Below, one piece after another: positions 23,633-34,524 of a stretch of DNA of 64,000 nucleotides. The position numbers and the translations under genes were made by a program. The DNA is from Sarcomyxa edulis (Eukaryota; Basidiomycota; Agaricomycetes; Agaricales; Mycenaceae): assembly GCA_009761415.1 (NCBI GenBank), contig QUOL01000011.1:186001-250000 (forward strand), given 5' to 3'. Below the pieces are notes generated by a model that was given only the letters and a program-made list of their open reading frames with translations, was not told where the DNA came from and ran no database searches. How positions within the stretch are numbered: position 1 is the first letter of the stretch; each line of letters starts with the position of its first letter.

Positions 23633-26600
23633 TCATCGTGGCATGGACATCATTGACGCACTATCCGACCTGAACCGCTGAGGGCCCGCGGCCGTGCGTA
23701 ATGCTAATACTCTATCATCGGAGACCATCAAGATCTCGTCTCGTCCAACTCCTTGAGGATTTGATGTTTGGTGGGGGAACGGCATATGTTGAGAATATCC
23801 ACCGCCGTACCCAGAGTGCGGTGGGCTCGTGTAGGGATTGTAGTCGTAACCCCCTTGGTTGTACATGGAGCTGCCACTATTCGTGACGGAAGGAGGTGTG
23901 TCGGCGAAGAGCAAACGCAAGTTGCTGCCCTGGATGACCTGGGACATGAAGCCACTATCGATGTGTCGAATTTCGACAAAGGCAGGCTCAAAGGCGAGGA
24001 CATATGGTTCGTGAAGAGCTAAAGAAAGTAAGTCAGGATACGCACCCTACCGATCAAGCTATGAGACTCACCGAATCCGGTAGGTGATCCTTCCCAGTGA
24101 ACCATGAAGTCCTTCCGTGACCGCCGCCCATTTCTATTGACATAGAAGGCAAATTCTGTTCCATAAACCGTGTTCAGATGAGAAGTCGTTGTTACATGAC
24201 CGTTCTTAAACGTACCGTCGTAACACAAGAGGAACTCATTTCCTATCCGGTAAATGGCCATCGGGCGGAGGTTCTCTCGTTTTCGAACAAACTCTAACGA
24301 TTCATCTTTCGGATCGAGCAGACCTTGTGTGTCTAGACTTTCCAGATCCACAATCTCGAAACCTCTCGAGCACCCAACACACATTTTTGTCTTGAGATAA
24401 TGGATAGATGTTGATTCGACAGGGATGTAGAATTCCTGATATATCAAGATGAATACGAGTGTACTACTGGAGAGGCAGAGGGAACAACATACCCGGAACA
24501 ATTTCAGTGTATCATTGCCGCCTTGAAGCAATTTCCGGAACGTAGGTTTACTGCGACCACGTATATTCTGGTCTATAGGCTCGAGAGTTTTGAATGTACT
24601 GGAGAGTTGACTCGACTTGACAACGCAGACGAGTACTTTGCCCAAGCAGAAGCCTGCTTTGAAGAATGAAGTATGAGATGATATCCGTTTAGCCCGCTTG
24701 AGGCCTGCCATAGGGTCCATAGGATCCAGTGCATCCAACGGAAATGTGAGGACCTGTCGTTCTGATGTATAGTGCCTGGTCAGAGTCAAAACCTGGGTTT
24801 AGAGGGGGAGCTACGCACCAGATAGGACTATGAGGAGTTGATAGTCCTCTAGAACATCAACTTGGAGGACATCCAAGAGAGCCAAAACCTTGACTGGATC
24901 TCTGTTCACTTCCCGGAGATCAGAGACGTAGACTCCATCGTCTGTCCCATACACCACTCGCTGTCCTCCATCTGAGGATTGGGAGGAATTGAGCAAGTAT
25001 ACAGATTACTTGAGGCATTCGTCACTCACTGTATGGTGCAGCACAATTGACCTTGTTCGGACCAACAAAAAAGGACTCGCTCAAAGTGACAGTGTTGAAG
25101 ATGTTACTTCGTTCCCGCATTACCTGCTGTTGCTTGATGACGCACTCAACCCATCTCTTGTGCACTTGAGGAGAGCTCGCCCACAAGACGATAGAATAGT
25201 ACTGCCGGCCCAAGTGCACAAATGTGATCCAGTTATGGCCCTTCGCGTCTGACTTTTGGGGCACCACGGGGATCAAGGGAGCGCCACGACTGCTACTGAA
25301 CGAGGGCTTCTTGACAAGACCTTGCTTATGTCGACTACCGTGAGCACGAGCTGCGCCATTGGCATCCTCGGAGTAAGTCACAAGGAGGAGCTCCAGTGGT
25401 ATCGGCTGTTCTTTTGTCAAACGCAGGATCAACAAAGAATAGAGGCTAGACGTACGCGACGAATGACTTTATACTGCTCGTGTTGCTTCGCCTTGACCGG
25501 CTTCGCAATCACAAGTGCATGATCGAACAGATAGACATTCACCTCACCCTCTCGTCGATTAAGAGGACTCTTATAGATCAACTCACGGCCCTCCTCCTTC
25601 AACCGCAAATCCTACAAGAACAGTGCATAGCATCTCAGCAAAACAAGAAATTGAATGATGAAAATGTTCGAATCACTCACCACCTCCTCTCCAGGCCTAA
25701 ATATAAGCTGTTGATCCAACTGCACCAAGTTGAACCGATTCTCCGTCTTACCTGACTCTGTATTGACCTTACCCAAGAACTCGCGCACGATTTCCACTAC
25801 TTTTGGTAACATGATCTTGTCGGGGCTATCATCTGGGGTATGCTTCAGGATAGCACCGATTAGCAATGGGTATCTCGCCAGACGGGTAGTAGGCTTGGTC
25901 AGATACGCGTTCAGTTCAAGCTTTCGCGATTCTGGAAGTCGCTCGGTAGCCTAAAAAAGGAGTCAGGTCAGTTCACCAAAACCACAAAACTCCTCGATCT
26001 TTGCTCCCTCCTTTGCTTATCGAGGCTAATGACAACAACAACAACATACCTCCACGAACTGCGCGAACGCCGGATTCGAATTCTTCTCCTTTTCAAACTC
26101 GTACTTGCCATACAGCTGATGAGCACCATACGACACGAACGGTCCGAAATGAGGAACAGCCTCCAACAGAATATCCCCAATACGTTCCACAACCGCATAA
26201 GACTTTTGTCGCTTGCTGAGCGCGTCTCGGAGTCGCGTGTTGACAGCGATGATGTCGTGGATGTTCCAGAATACTTGCTCTAGGAAATCTGTCCGTCGGG
26301 ATTGTGGTATGACGTCTGATTCTTTGAGACGGTTGATCCAGCACTGCGAACGAATCCGTGGTTTCGATCAGCACCACAGATAATAGGACAGGATAGTTGT
26401 AACGCACGTCTCGAAGGTATTCCATGTCCCGCACGAAATCACGTTCAGTATAAATGACTTCATTGATAGCCTCCTGACGTTTCTTTTCGGCCTCCGATAC
26501 ACTATTGACAATTTCCTGAGGCACTGAATGGATCCAGAGCGTCCCGTCGTCCTAGAAAAAACAAAATGATGTTCAGCACCAAAAAGAGAAGAAAGAATCT

Positions 26601-28564
26601 AAACTCACAGGAACGTCACGCAGGCTCTCCATCTGCTTTGACAGCCCAGGCTGAGGCTGCATATTCAGCCGCGCCTGCTGTTCCAGCCTGCGAGGACATG
26701 CAATACTATAGCACAAATGATCGCGTGAACATGTCGGCGAATAACAGTCGGTCAGTAACGTGAAGACTCCAGATGGTAGAGTAATCTCATCAGCAGTTAT
26801 CGAACCCTTCCGGGGCCGAGTGTGTGGGGGAGCAGGAGACGGTGAGGCAGAGTCGTCTTTTTCGTCAGACGGTGTAACAGATGTCGATGTCCGACTGAGT
26901 ATCGAAGCCTCTGCAGACGAATCTTGATCCAACGCATTCCTCTTATCGTCTGCTTCCTCTCCTCCTACACCCCCATCCGGTAATTCCCCGCTCACGAAGG
27001 GACTAGGCAATTTCGTGCGGAACTGATAAAGCTCATTAGGACTATCCCGTAACCGATGGTCATAAGTAACGTCGTGAAAGAACTTTTGCGCATCCAGCGC
27101 CCGACCCAACAGCAATGCCAGATTACGATCGGTAGTTTTGATGATATAAGCAATCTTATCGACGGCTTCCCGCCCGTCGAACGCGTCTTTGTAAGTCAGG
27201 CCATCCTTCAAGCGGTCGGTGATGGGCACACGATCTTGGAAGGCTTCTGCTACTCGAGACAACAGAGCAGGGTATACAATAGGCGTCTTGCGGTGTGGTA
27301 AACGCATGGAGTTGGGGGAATTACGCCCTTCGTGCAAAGGGGGAATCGGAGGTCGACCGGAACCCACCGAGCGGTGTTGATCGAGGACGGTTCGCATGGA
27401 GTTGGTGGCTGCTGACATCGACATCGAACGGTCTTGTCCTGTGCGTTCTCGTCGTGACCCGGATGGTCGTGGCATCGTTCTTGCGGAATCAGATGAGCGC
27501 CGACCGGAAAGTGAGTTTTGGTCGACTTGAGTGGAAGAGGTAGGAGATATGCTTATTGTGGATGTACGCGTCGATAGGGCCGAAGTGTCGACTTGAGGGG
27601 GGAATGGTCGGTAGTTTGATTGGTCGGACGTATTCGAGAACCGGTGAGGGGGAGCTGCTTGGTGAATATGTAGGGGTTGGGCCTGCTGCTGCTGTCCCAT
27701 ACCAGCTGTGGATCAGAACATACACGTGTAGGGGGTGACGCTTGACGTCAATAACATGTTGCGAAAGGCAAATAGACAGAAAAAAAACAAGAACGCACAT
27801 GCACGCTCTTTGCGAGCCCATGGAAGTTCACTGCTGCTTCCCTCGTCTGTTCCTTGTTCACTAGAGTTGCTGCTTTCTCTTTCTCCGAAATCAATCCCTA
27901 GACGCCCCTCGTCCTGCTGGAGCGGAAGTGGGATCCTGGGCGGTTCCGGAGTACGAGCCCGAAGTCCGTTGGTCGATTGCGGGTAGGACAAACGGTCAGG
28001 CGGGACTGGCGAACCATTAAAGCGATTCCAATCTGCCTGATGGGCTGCTGGACTATTCAAGTATACCTGAGCTTGATAGGCTTGAGCGGGAGTCAGACCA
28101 GATTGCGTGAAAGGTTCGAGGCTAGCGTCTGGTGGTTCTTCTGGCTGGGGTGCGATGACACCCGGAGAATGAGGGTTGCTCGCGATGGACTGGGGTGGAC
28201 CGATCGATGCAGGGTATCCGTACGAAGGCTGAATATGGGAAGAATATCCTGGCGGTAGTTGAGGCTGGGGTGAAGGTGAATGGTAAGGAGGCTGCCTGTA
28301 ATTGCTTGGACCTTGAGCCAGATAGGAAGCTTGTGAATGAGCTGAAGGTGCGAAAGAAGGGGCATAAGAGGTACGTCTGTCTGTGGGTATCTGGTATTGG
28401 TTATTGGGATAAGGATAAGGTTGAGCAACTTGTTGTGGAAGAAAAGGAGGAGGGTAACTGGTAGGAGGAGCTAGTTGACGATGGGGGGTCGGATTTGGGC
28501 GGCCAAAGATGGATTCATATGCAGCCGTTCGTTTTGGATCTCTGGGCCCAAGAGGTCTATCCAT
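23633..28564 (-). CDS. ROM2: Rho1 guanine nucleotide exchange factor, ROM1/ROM2 type (DEP-DH-PH-CNH)
   Basis: Exchange factor that activates Rho1 for cell-wall integrity signalling and beta-glucan synthesis. Product roughly 1,400 residues. Order on the minus strand: a Pro/Gln/Ser-rich disordered N-terminus (28564-27300); a DEP domain (about 27280-27010, LLSRVAEAFQDRV...LRDSPNELYQF); a DH/RhoGEF domain (about 26500-25700, KRQEAINEVIYTERDFVRDM through LARYPLLIGAI); a PH domain (about 25640-25100); and a C-terminal citron-homology (CNH) domain (about 25020-23900), followed by a Gly/Tyr-rich tail. About a dozen introns. The start is set at the ATG at 28562-28564 (MDRPLGPRDPKR), because the frame above it reaches an in-frame stop without another ATG; an extra 5' exon is possible. 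Confidence 0.93.
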
Positions 28565-29020
28565 TTCCAGGAGGACTTGGCCTGGAGAATTCGAGGAAAG
28601 GGATGAGGAGGAGGACAACTTGAAGGCCAAGGCGTGTTTGGCAGCAGATGGCGGGACTAATATCCAATTTCACCTCGGAGGCACCTCCCCAATGCCACTC
28701 AGCAACAATAAAAAGTATTTGATGCAACGATAAAAGTACTCGGGTACTCTAGTATGTATTCTAAACACACGCGTGGTCTCGTCATTTTCGGTATTTTGGT
28801 TTTTTGACTAGAAAGGATGTCGTCAGGCATGGCTCAAATTCCATTCAGCAGTGGAGTGGCTATCCGGCTCTCTCAGGCTAACCACGCTCAGGTGGTGTAC
28901 CGTGTCTCGCACAGGCGTCATCACAGATTATACATTTTACATCAACAATCGTGTCCATATGCGTCTGAAGCACTGCACCTGCTCATGGACGCGTTCCAAC
29001 GCCTACCCGGGGTAGCCTAG
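28565..29020. other. Intergenic region between ROM2 start and CAT2 stop
   Basis: ROM2 promoter and 5' leader plus the CAT2 3' UTR. A 67-codon plus-strand frame at 28817-29020 has no family resemblance and is not called. No clear promoter motif. Confidence 0.5.
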
Positions 29021-31398
29021 CTACAACATGGCCTTCTCTCGACTGTCGTTGTGCAAAGTATACAGGTCCTCTGCCGCCCTAGCGATTTCTTGGGTGAGTT
29101 GTGCGTTCGGCATTTCCTTCCGCGACGTTATGGTAAACTGCAGTCGATCTGCACCACAATCAAAATCCGATATTCCTTATCACCAAGCAATATAAGCCAC
29201 TCACCGTCGTAGCCCGTCATATATGCAACGCCGAACCCATCAGGGACTACCTAGAAACGAGCATAGGTTTCTCAATACTTGCACAGGCATGATACAGCGA
29301 GAAACTCACCTCTCCCCATCCGTACACCGGGAAATGTTTCGAGAAAATGGCAGAGGTACTCAAGACCCAATGGCTCGACCTAGTGAAAACCGGATCAGAG
29401 TACAAAGCAGGGAGTTCTTCCCCCTCTTCCAATAGTTTCTTCAAACCTATGAAACAATGAATACCAATGAAACCGTGCCACAGGCATGACATACCAAAAA
29501 GATGTCGGTCCACCCCTTGTCCCATCCCTCCCGCCTTGGCCAACACAATATGTTTCTTGGCAGCCAAATCAAACAACTTCTTCCTCTCCGCTTTACTCAC
29601 TCTCGGATCATCCATACTCTTCACCCATGCATCAGACTCACTGGTCACCACCCGGATAGCTTCCGTACGTCCTTTATAGAACCGTCGCGTCGTAGCAGCC
29701 TCATACGTCCCTCCAACCCTCTTCTCATCACCAATAAGCCGTCTATACGCAAGCTGAATGATCATCTGCGCCCACGAATCCGGAGATACTCCAAATTTCT
29801 TGATAGCCGCTTTCCCATACGACGTCAGATAGTAAGATAGTTCCTGGCTCTCGATCAAAGCAGCTGCTGCCTTATCAGCCTCCTCGATGGCCTTCGAAGT
29901 ACCCGATGAGATCTCCCAGTCCAACGCAGTCGGCGTCGGTACCGGTGTAGACGAAGGGGAACCATGGTCGAACGACGTGCTGTGCAAGCTATCCAGTACC
30001 TCGTCGCACATCCTAGCCATCGGTGTCCCGTCCATGACAGAATGCTCACCCATAATTCCAGCTCTCGCATTATCGAATACGATATATTCGACTGGTTTAT
30101 CGACCCAGCGGTTCCGTAAGCCTACTGGAACACTACCGGGGGATAATTCACCGTGCCAAAGATCACGACTGAACGAAACGGGAGTGTTTGGTTTGGCAGT
30201 GTCTAGGCTTATGGTGAACGCGGCGGACTGGATGGTCTCCAAGATCTGGGAGTTGTGTGCGGAGGAAGCTAGCTCAGCGTAATCCTTGAACATTATCGTT
30301 CAGTAAGGTGGACTGAAGAAAGTAATCGGGATAGTTACCTTTGCCCAGATATCGCGGTTATTAGCCGTCAGAACACCCACGCCTGGGTATTCTTGGAGCG
30401 TGTTGTCGTATATATGCTGTATCTGTCTATTCCCAGCCCATCGTCAGAGCTATACGAATTATAAAATTATATTACGCTCACTTTTCTATTTCCTCTGTAC
30501 TGAGTATCCGCCCATGAAGCGCGGTATCGACTTTCCAGGCTCTGTTTTGCCTGAAAACAACGATATGTCCCGAGTCACCTGTATCACCTTTCTTGGCATA
30601 AGATACGCTCCAATCCAGACCTTCAGGTCCGGGTATGCGACAGCAATCGAACATCCACCTGATAAGACATTTCAGACTATATGACGGACACGAAGGATTG
30701 TTATGAACCTATAGGTGTCCATGCAATGAAGACCCTCTTTCGTTCCTTCGGGTTTGATCAAACCGCACTTCAATTGCTTGCGGAAGAGCATAGTACCTCT
30801 AGCTAACGCGGCAGCACGAGCAGCAGGGGTTTGCCCAAGGTGGGATGGCTGATCGTCAAACCCATCTGTGTGTCCATATAGTCAGTCATTCAGATCGCAC
30901 GACGAGTCGCCTTACAGTAATACGACACATTGACGACGACCTAATATTGCTATGATCAGAACACCTATACATGAACTAAGACAAGCACGCACGCACCGAA
31001 TCCCTGTAGCCCAGATACCCAGTATCGTCCCACCAATTCTCCAGCCAATGCTTAGTCTCTCCATGGCGTTTGAGCAGCCGTTGATGCAGTTCCGGACCCT
31101 TCCCATGCGCGAAATCGTCGATCTTCTTCACCACACTCTCATACTCACCGTCCGACCACGCGATGGGCTTCAGACTATCCTTCAAACGATCTAGGGTAGC
31201 TGGAAGATCAGGCACAGGTAGCTTTGGGAGATTAGCCTGCCCTGCGAAGGTAGTTGTGCCGGGTAACGGTTCTGGTGCTAGCTCCTTCCAGTTTGGAGGC
31301 CGTTTGATGGGTAGTTTAGTTGACATCTCGCGACGCCGGGAGATTAGGGTGGTGAACCGAGAGATCTGGGGGGCCCTACGGGTAATGCTGGAGAGCAT
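29021..31398 (-). CDS. CAT2: Carnitine O-acetyltransferase
   Basis: Transfers acetyl groups between CoA and carnitine, allowing acetyl units to move between peroxisome, cytosol and mitochondrion. Product about 640-650 residues. The first 24 residues (MLSSITRRAPQISRF...) are basic and hydroxylated, a mitochondrial presequence; a second in-frame ATG at 31324-31326 would give a form without it. Family landmarks: WLENWWDDTGYLGYRDSV, FRQNRAWKVD, and the catalytic histidine block GIMGEHSVMDGTP (about 30030-30060). YKGRTEAIRVVTSES and the CoA-site region KAGGMGQGVDRHLFGLK follow, then FGVAYMTGYDDRLQFTITS near the end. It ends in ...REKAML, which differs from a strict PTS1 at the middle of the last three residues. 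About six introns. Confidence 0.95.
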
Positions 31399-31991
31399 CT
31401 AAGGATGAGAGCAGGCTATCTCGATGACCGAAGAGCCTGAGCTCTGCAGGTGCACCTGATTGTCGCTAAACCGGGGCAAGTGCATAAAGTACCTGATCGA
31501 CGGCGCGTCTCGCAGGAATCACGATCATCTCTTCTCAACTCTTCAAAGCTTAAAATCTGCAAAGCTTGAGTGTCTTGACCGCTATGTTCTGCATTCTAGC
31601 ACTCGGGCTCCCAGTTTTCGTGTCTGCATCTCACATCCTGTTTACAACTGTCAATGATCTTGACCTTCTACCTCTGGGGGCTGTTTCGAAACTCTGGACT
31701 CCTCTGGCAACTGAAGGGAAATAGGGTGGAATCAAAAACTATCTGGCATAGTGTTATGAACGATCTTTGTGCCCACTATGCACGTCGAAGAGAAAGTACG
31801 ATGAGGTCTGATGACTCGGGAGCAAAACGCTCTGGAATTCGCATACTGGTATCCTGCGCCTGCCTACACGCATACTTGTGCCGCCGCATCGCGTCCGTTG
31901 GAGATATTAGTCCTAACTAGCACCTATCACCTCAAATCACGTCGATAAATGCGCGACTCGACATGACGGACATAGATTATGAGTGCACCAC
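31399..31991. other. Intergenic region between CAT2 start and SDR stop
   Basis: Nearly 600 bases with no supported gene; an 88-codon plus-strand frame (31654-31920) has no recognisable features. It should contain the CAT2 promoter immediately right of 31398 and the short SDR 3' UTR at its far end. Confidence 0.5.
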
Positions 31992-33230
31992 TCATTTCGC
32001 CCTTGTGACTTCCTCAGTATGTTCCACTAGGATTCTTATCCCGTCATCTGACCCTGCATATCCGCGAATTTTGACCCCATTCACCACTCCCGTCTTGGTA
32101 TCGTAGCTGTCTCCCTCGTTTCCATCGAAAACATGACTTCCTACCACATTACCTCTGTTGTTCCGAAGAAAAGCGCCGCGTTCCCCGTTGAAGAGGGCGT
32201 AGAGCATATACTCGGCGCAATCTTTGGGGTCGGTGACAAAATAGGGTGGCAGCAGGTTGAATAAGTAGGCCAAAGGCGAGAGGAGTCGACTGCACTTGGT
32301 ATCAGCACTGTAATCGACCAGTCAAATAATGACGCCACACACCCAAAGTCTACTTTCAAACCAGGTGTGTCTACAATCCCTGGATATATATGCGTGAATG
32401 CTATTGTGGGGTTGTGTCGGGCAAAATGCTGCAAGTGCGCATGTTATGGACGAAATGGACTTCAGCGTGAAAAGTACTTGCCATGACCATCATGTCGTTG
32501 TATGTACAACTGTAGGGTGTTACTCTTAGGGCAGCAAACCCGAACCATCGTTTGCGAGACTTCATAGTGCCCATATCATCTAGGTTGATCTGACGATTGT
32601 AGTATTCACATATCAGCATTGTTCTCGTAGAGGACTACATGAGAGAGATGCTTACGGGCATACCGAAGCCCCCTCCAAGAACGGACATGACTTTAACGTC
32701 TTCACCGCTCTCCCGAGTTTCTCTCAAAAGAGGAAGAAGGGATGAGATGAAAACATAACGAGAGTAATATCTGCGACACCAGTTGATCAATACAGGAATC
32801 ATCAAAGAGGTGTGTGTACGAACCTCAATGATAGCTGGTCATCCAATCCCTCTGATGTCTCCTTCGTAGAGACCCAGGCAGTGTAACCTGCGCACAATAC
32901 CAGAAAGTTTAGCCTAGGAAGTCTTGCTGCTAAAGATGCGCAGGTAGCCCGGACATTCGTCATGAGGGAAGCATCGCAGTAGACAAATTCTTGTTTCCAT
33001 CCGGACACATTCGCTTCTGGAGGAGGTTTGGTGAGACCTGCGATAATAGAATTCGCAGCAGCTTCGTTGCGGCCTATGATGATGATGTGGGCACGACCTT
33101 TGGTATAAGCTGCGAATGCCTCTGCCATATGTTGGCCGACGCCAGAGGTACCTCCCACCAAGATGGCGATCGGAAGGTATGTCGGGGCGTAGCCAGAGTT
33201 GAATTTTTTAGCAACAGCGAGGGTAGGCAT
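31992..33230 (-). CDS. Atypical short-chain dehydrogenase/reductase (NAD(P)-binding)
   Basis: Rossmann-fold SDR of about 330 residues. The nucleotide-binding glycine motif GGTSGVGQHM lies near the N-terminus (about 33130-33160), preceded by the first beta strand and followed by IIIIGRN, where the Arg favours NADP(H). An NFLVLCAGY motif matches the NNAG region. A serine in VMSVLGGG sits where the active-site Ser is expected. At the catalytic YxxxK position the sequence is YNDMM (about 32490-32510), so lysine is replaced by methionine. Downstream HIYPGIVDTPG is the normal post-catalytic PG motif. Five or so introns. Substrate unknown; the fold call is firm, the activity is not. Confidence 0.85.
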
Positions 33231-34524
33231 GATAGATGATGAGAAAGATAAACCAGGCTTTTTGTACTGATGCTACTGTTGATGTGCCACTGAAGCTCAG
33301 GTTGCCGTCGAAGGGTGCGTATGCAAGTGTGCCGAGGATAATTCTGTACAGATGTCACCCCTGCATTGCAGGCCATCAAGAGCCTGCGTTATGTATGCCG
33401 AGAACGTATTCGTGCTACGGCGAGTGAGACTCTGACTGTTGAAGCAACGTTGGAGATGAACCGGAGTGCCACTGCCACGGTGTTGCTGACGCGACCCTTT
33501 TCGAGCGTACGCGTCTTGAACTCAAACCACCATCTTCGTCGACCGTGACCATGCTTTCTTCTGACTTCCTTCATGGGAAGCTCAATCAAAATTCCACATC
33601 GCCCGCCTCTCGATCGACTACTGTCATTAGCATCCATCAATCAGCACAAGCTTGGATAGGGATATTCTGCGCAGACACCGATCCGCTTAGTAGGACTACT
33701 ATTCACAGCCCCCTCACAGAAACCTTGAAAACCCCAGGCCGATTCGCGGAGGCGGTCTATCTGCTACGAATTCTGGTACATTGACGCGGTCTCAAATCCC
33801 CTACTCAAAACGAGTGGCCACTGAAATCGGGTAACAACTTTTGCCATGTACAAATGTCCGGGAAAATCGTGATGTCACCCAGTCGAGCCACTTTGGAGTG
33901 CAACATTATCTATTTTTGGGCGCAGTATCGTTCCCTCGAGACTCGAGTTGCTACCACGTATTTTTACAGGTGTATCGCGCAGTACTTACAATGCACAGTA
34001 ATATGCTGCTGCCTCCAAGGCCTTGGTGGGTACGTACACCAGGAAGCGCTCCCAAGACTCAACTCACCAGGAGGTGTTGACGAGATTCTGTGGGGGCATA
34101 TGGATGTTGGACCTGGAGATAAACGATTGCTATCGTTATTTTTGGCCGTAAAATGATACCACGTGGCTACCAAGAAAAATGAGTCCGTTGTGGGTCTGTC
34201 AGTGCGCGCAGGACTCCCCGAAGCCTCTGAACTTCAGTGGCACATAATACCTCCAACCTGAACCTGCTTCAATGCGTGAATACCCCGAAATGCCCTTGAA
34301 TTCTACATCTTTCCAAGCGCCGTTGGCATGAAACCTAGATGTGCCTCGCTTGATTGTGGGAGCTCGGCAAACGGAAAAATTGGCAAATGCCAGGGTAAAT
34401 ACGCTTGGCCTTCTTCTTCCTGTTACACTCATCGTTGTCAGCTCTTCTCGCCTTTCCCCTCTACGTGTTCTCACATTCGCGCCTCAGCGCTGCCGTTCTT
34501 TTCTAACTATTACTATAACATACA
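33231..34524. other. Long intergenic region upstream of SDR and chitin deacetylase
   Basis: About 1.3 kb between two divergent genes; no coding frame with splice support or family resemblance. Small features: a 12-base perfect palindrome CCAAGGCCTTGG at 34015-34026, an adjacent GTACGTAC, a CACGTG E-box near 34160, and imperfectly inverted sequences at about 33949-33970 and 34148-34172. The last 90 bases before 34525 are C/T-rich, typical of a leader of a well-expressed fungal gene. Confidence 0.5.

Noticed and set aside
28565..28640. Extended ROM2 N-terminus beginning at a TTG codon
   Set aside because: No ATG in that frame before a stop; nuclear genes of fungi start at ATG, so the start was put at 28564.
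28817..29020. 67-codon plus-strand frame
   Set aside because: No homology, no splice support, lies in the short gap between ROM2 and CAT2.
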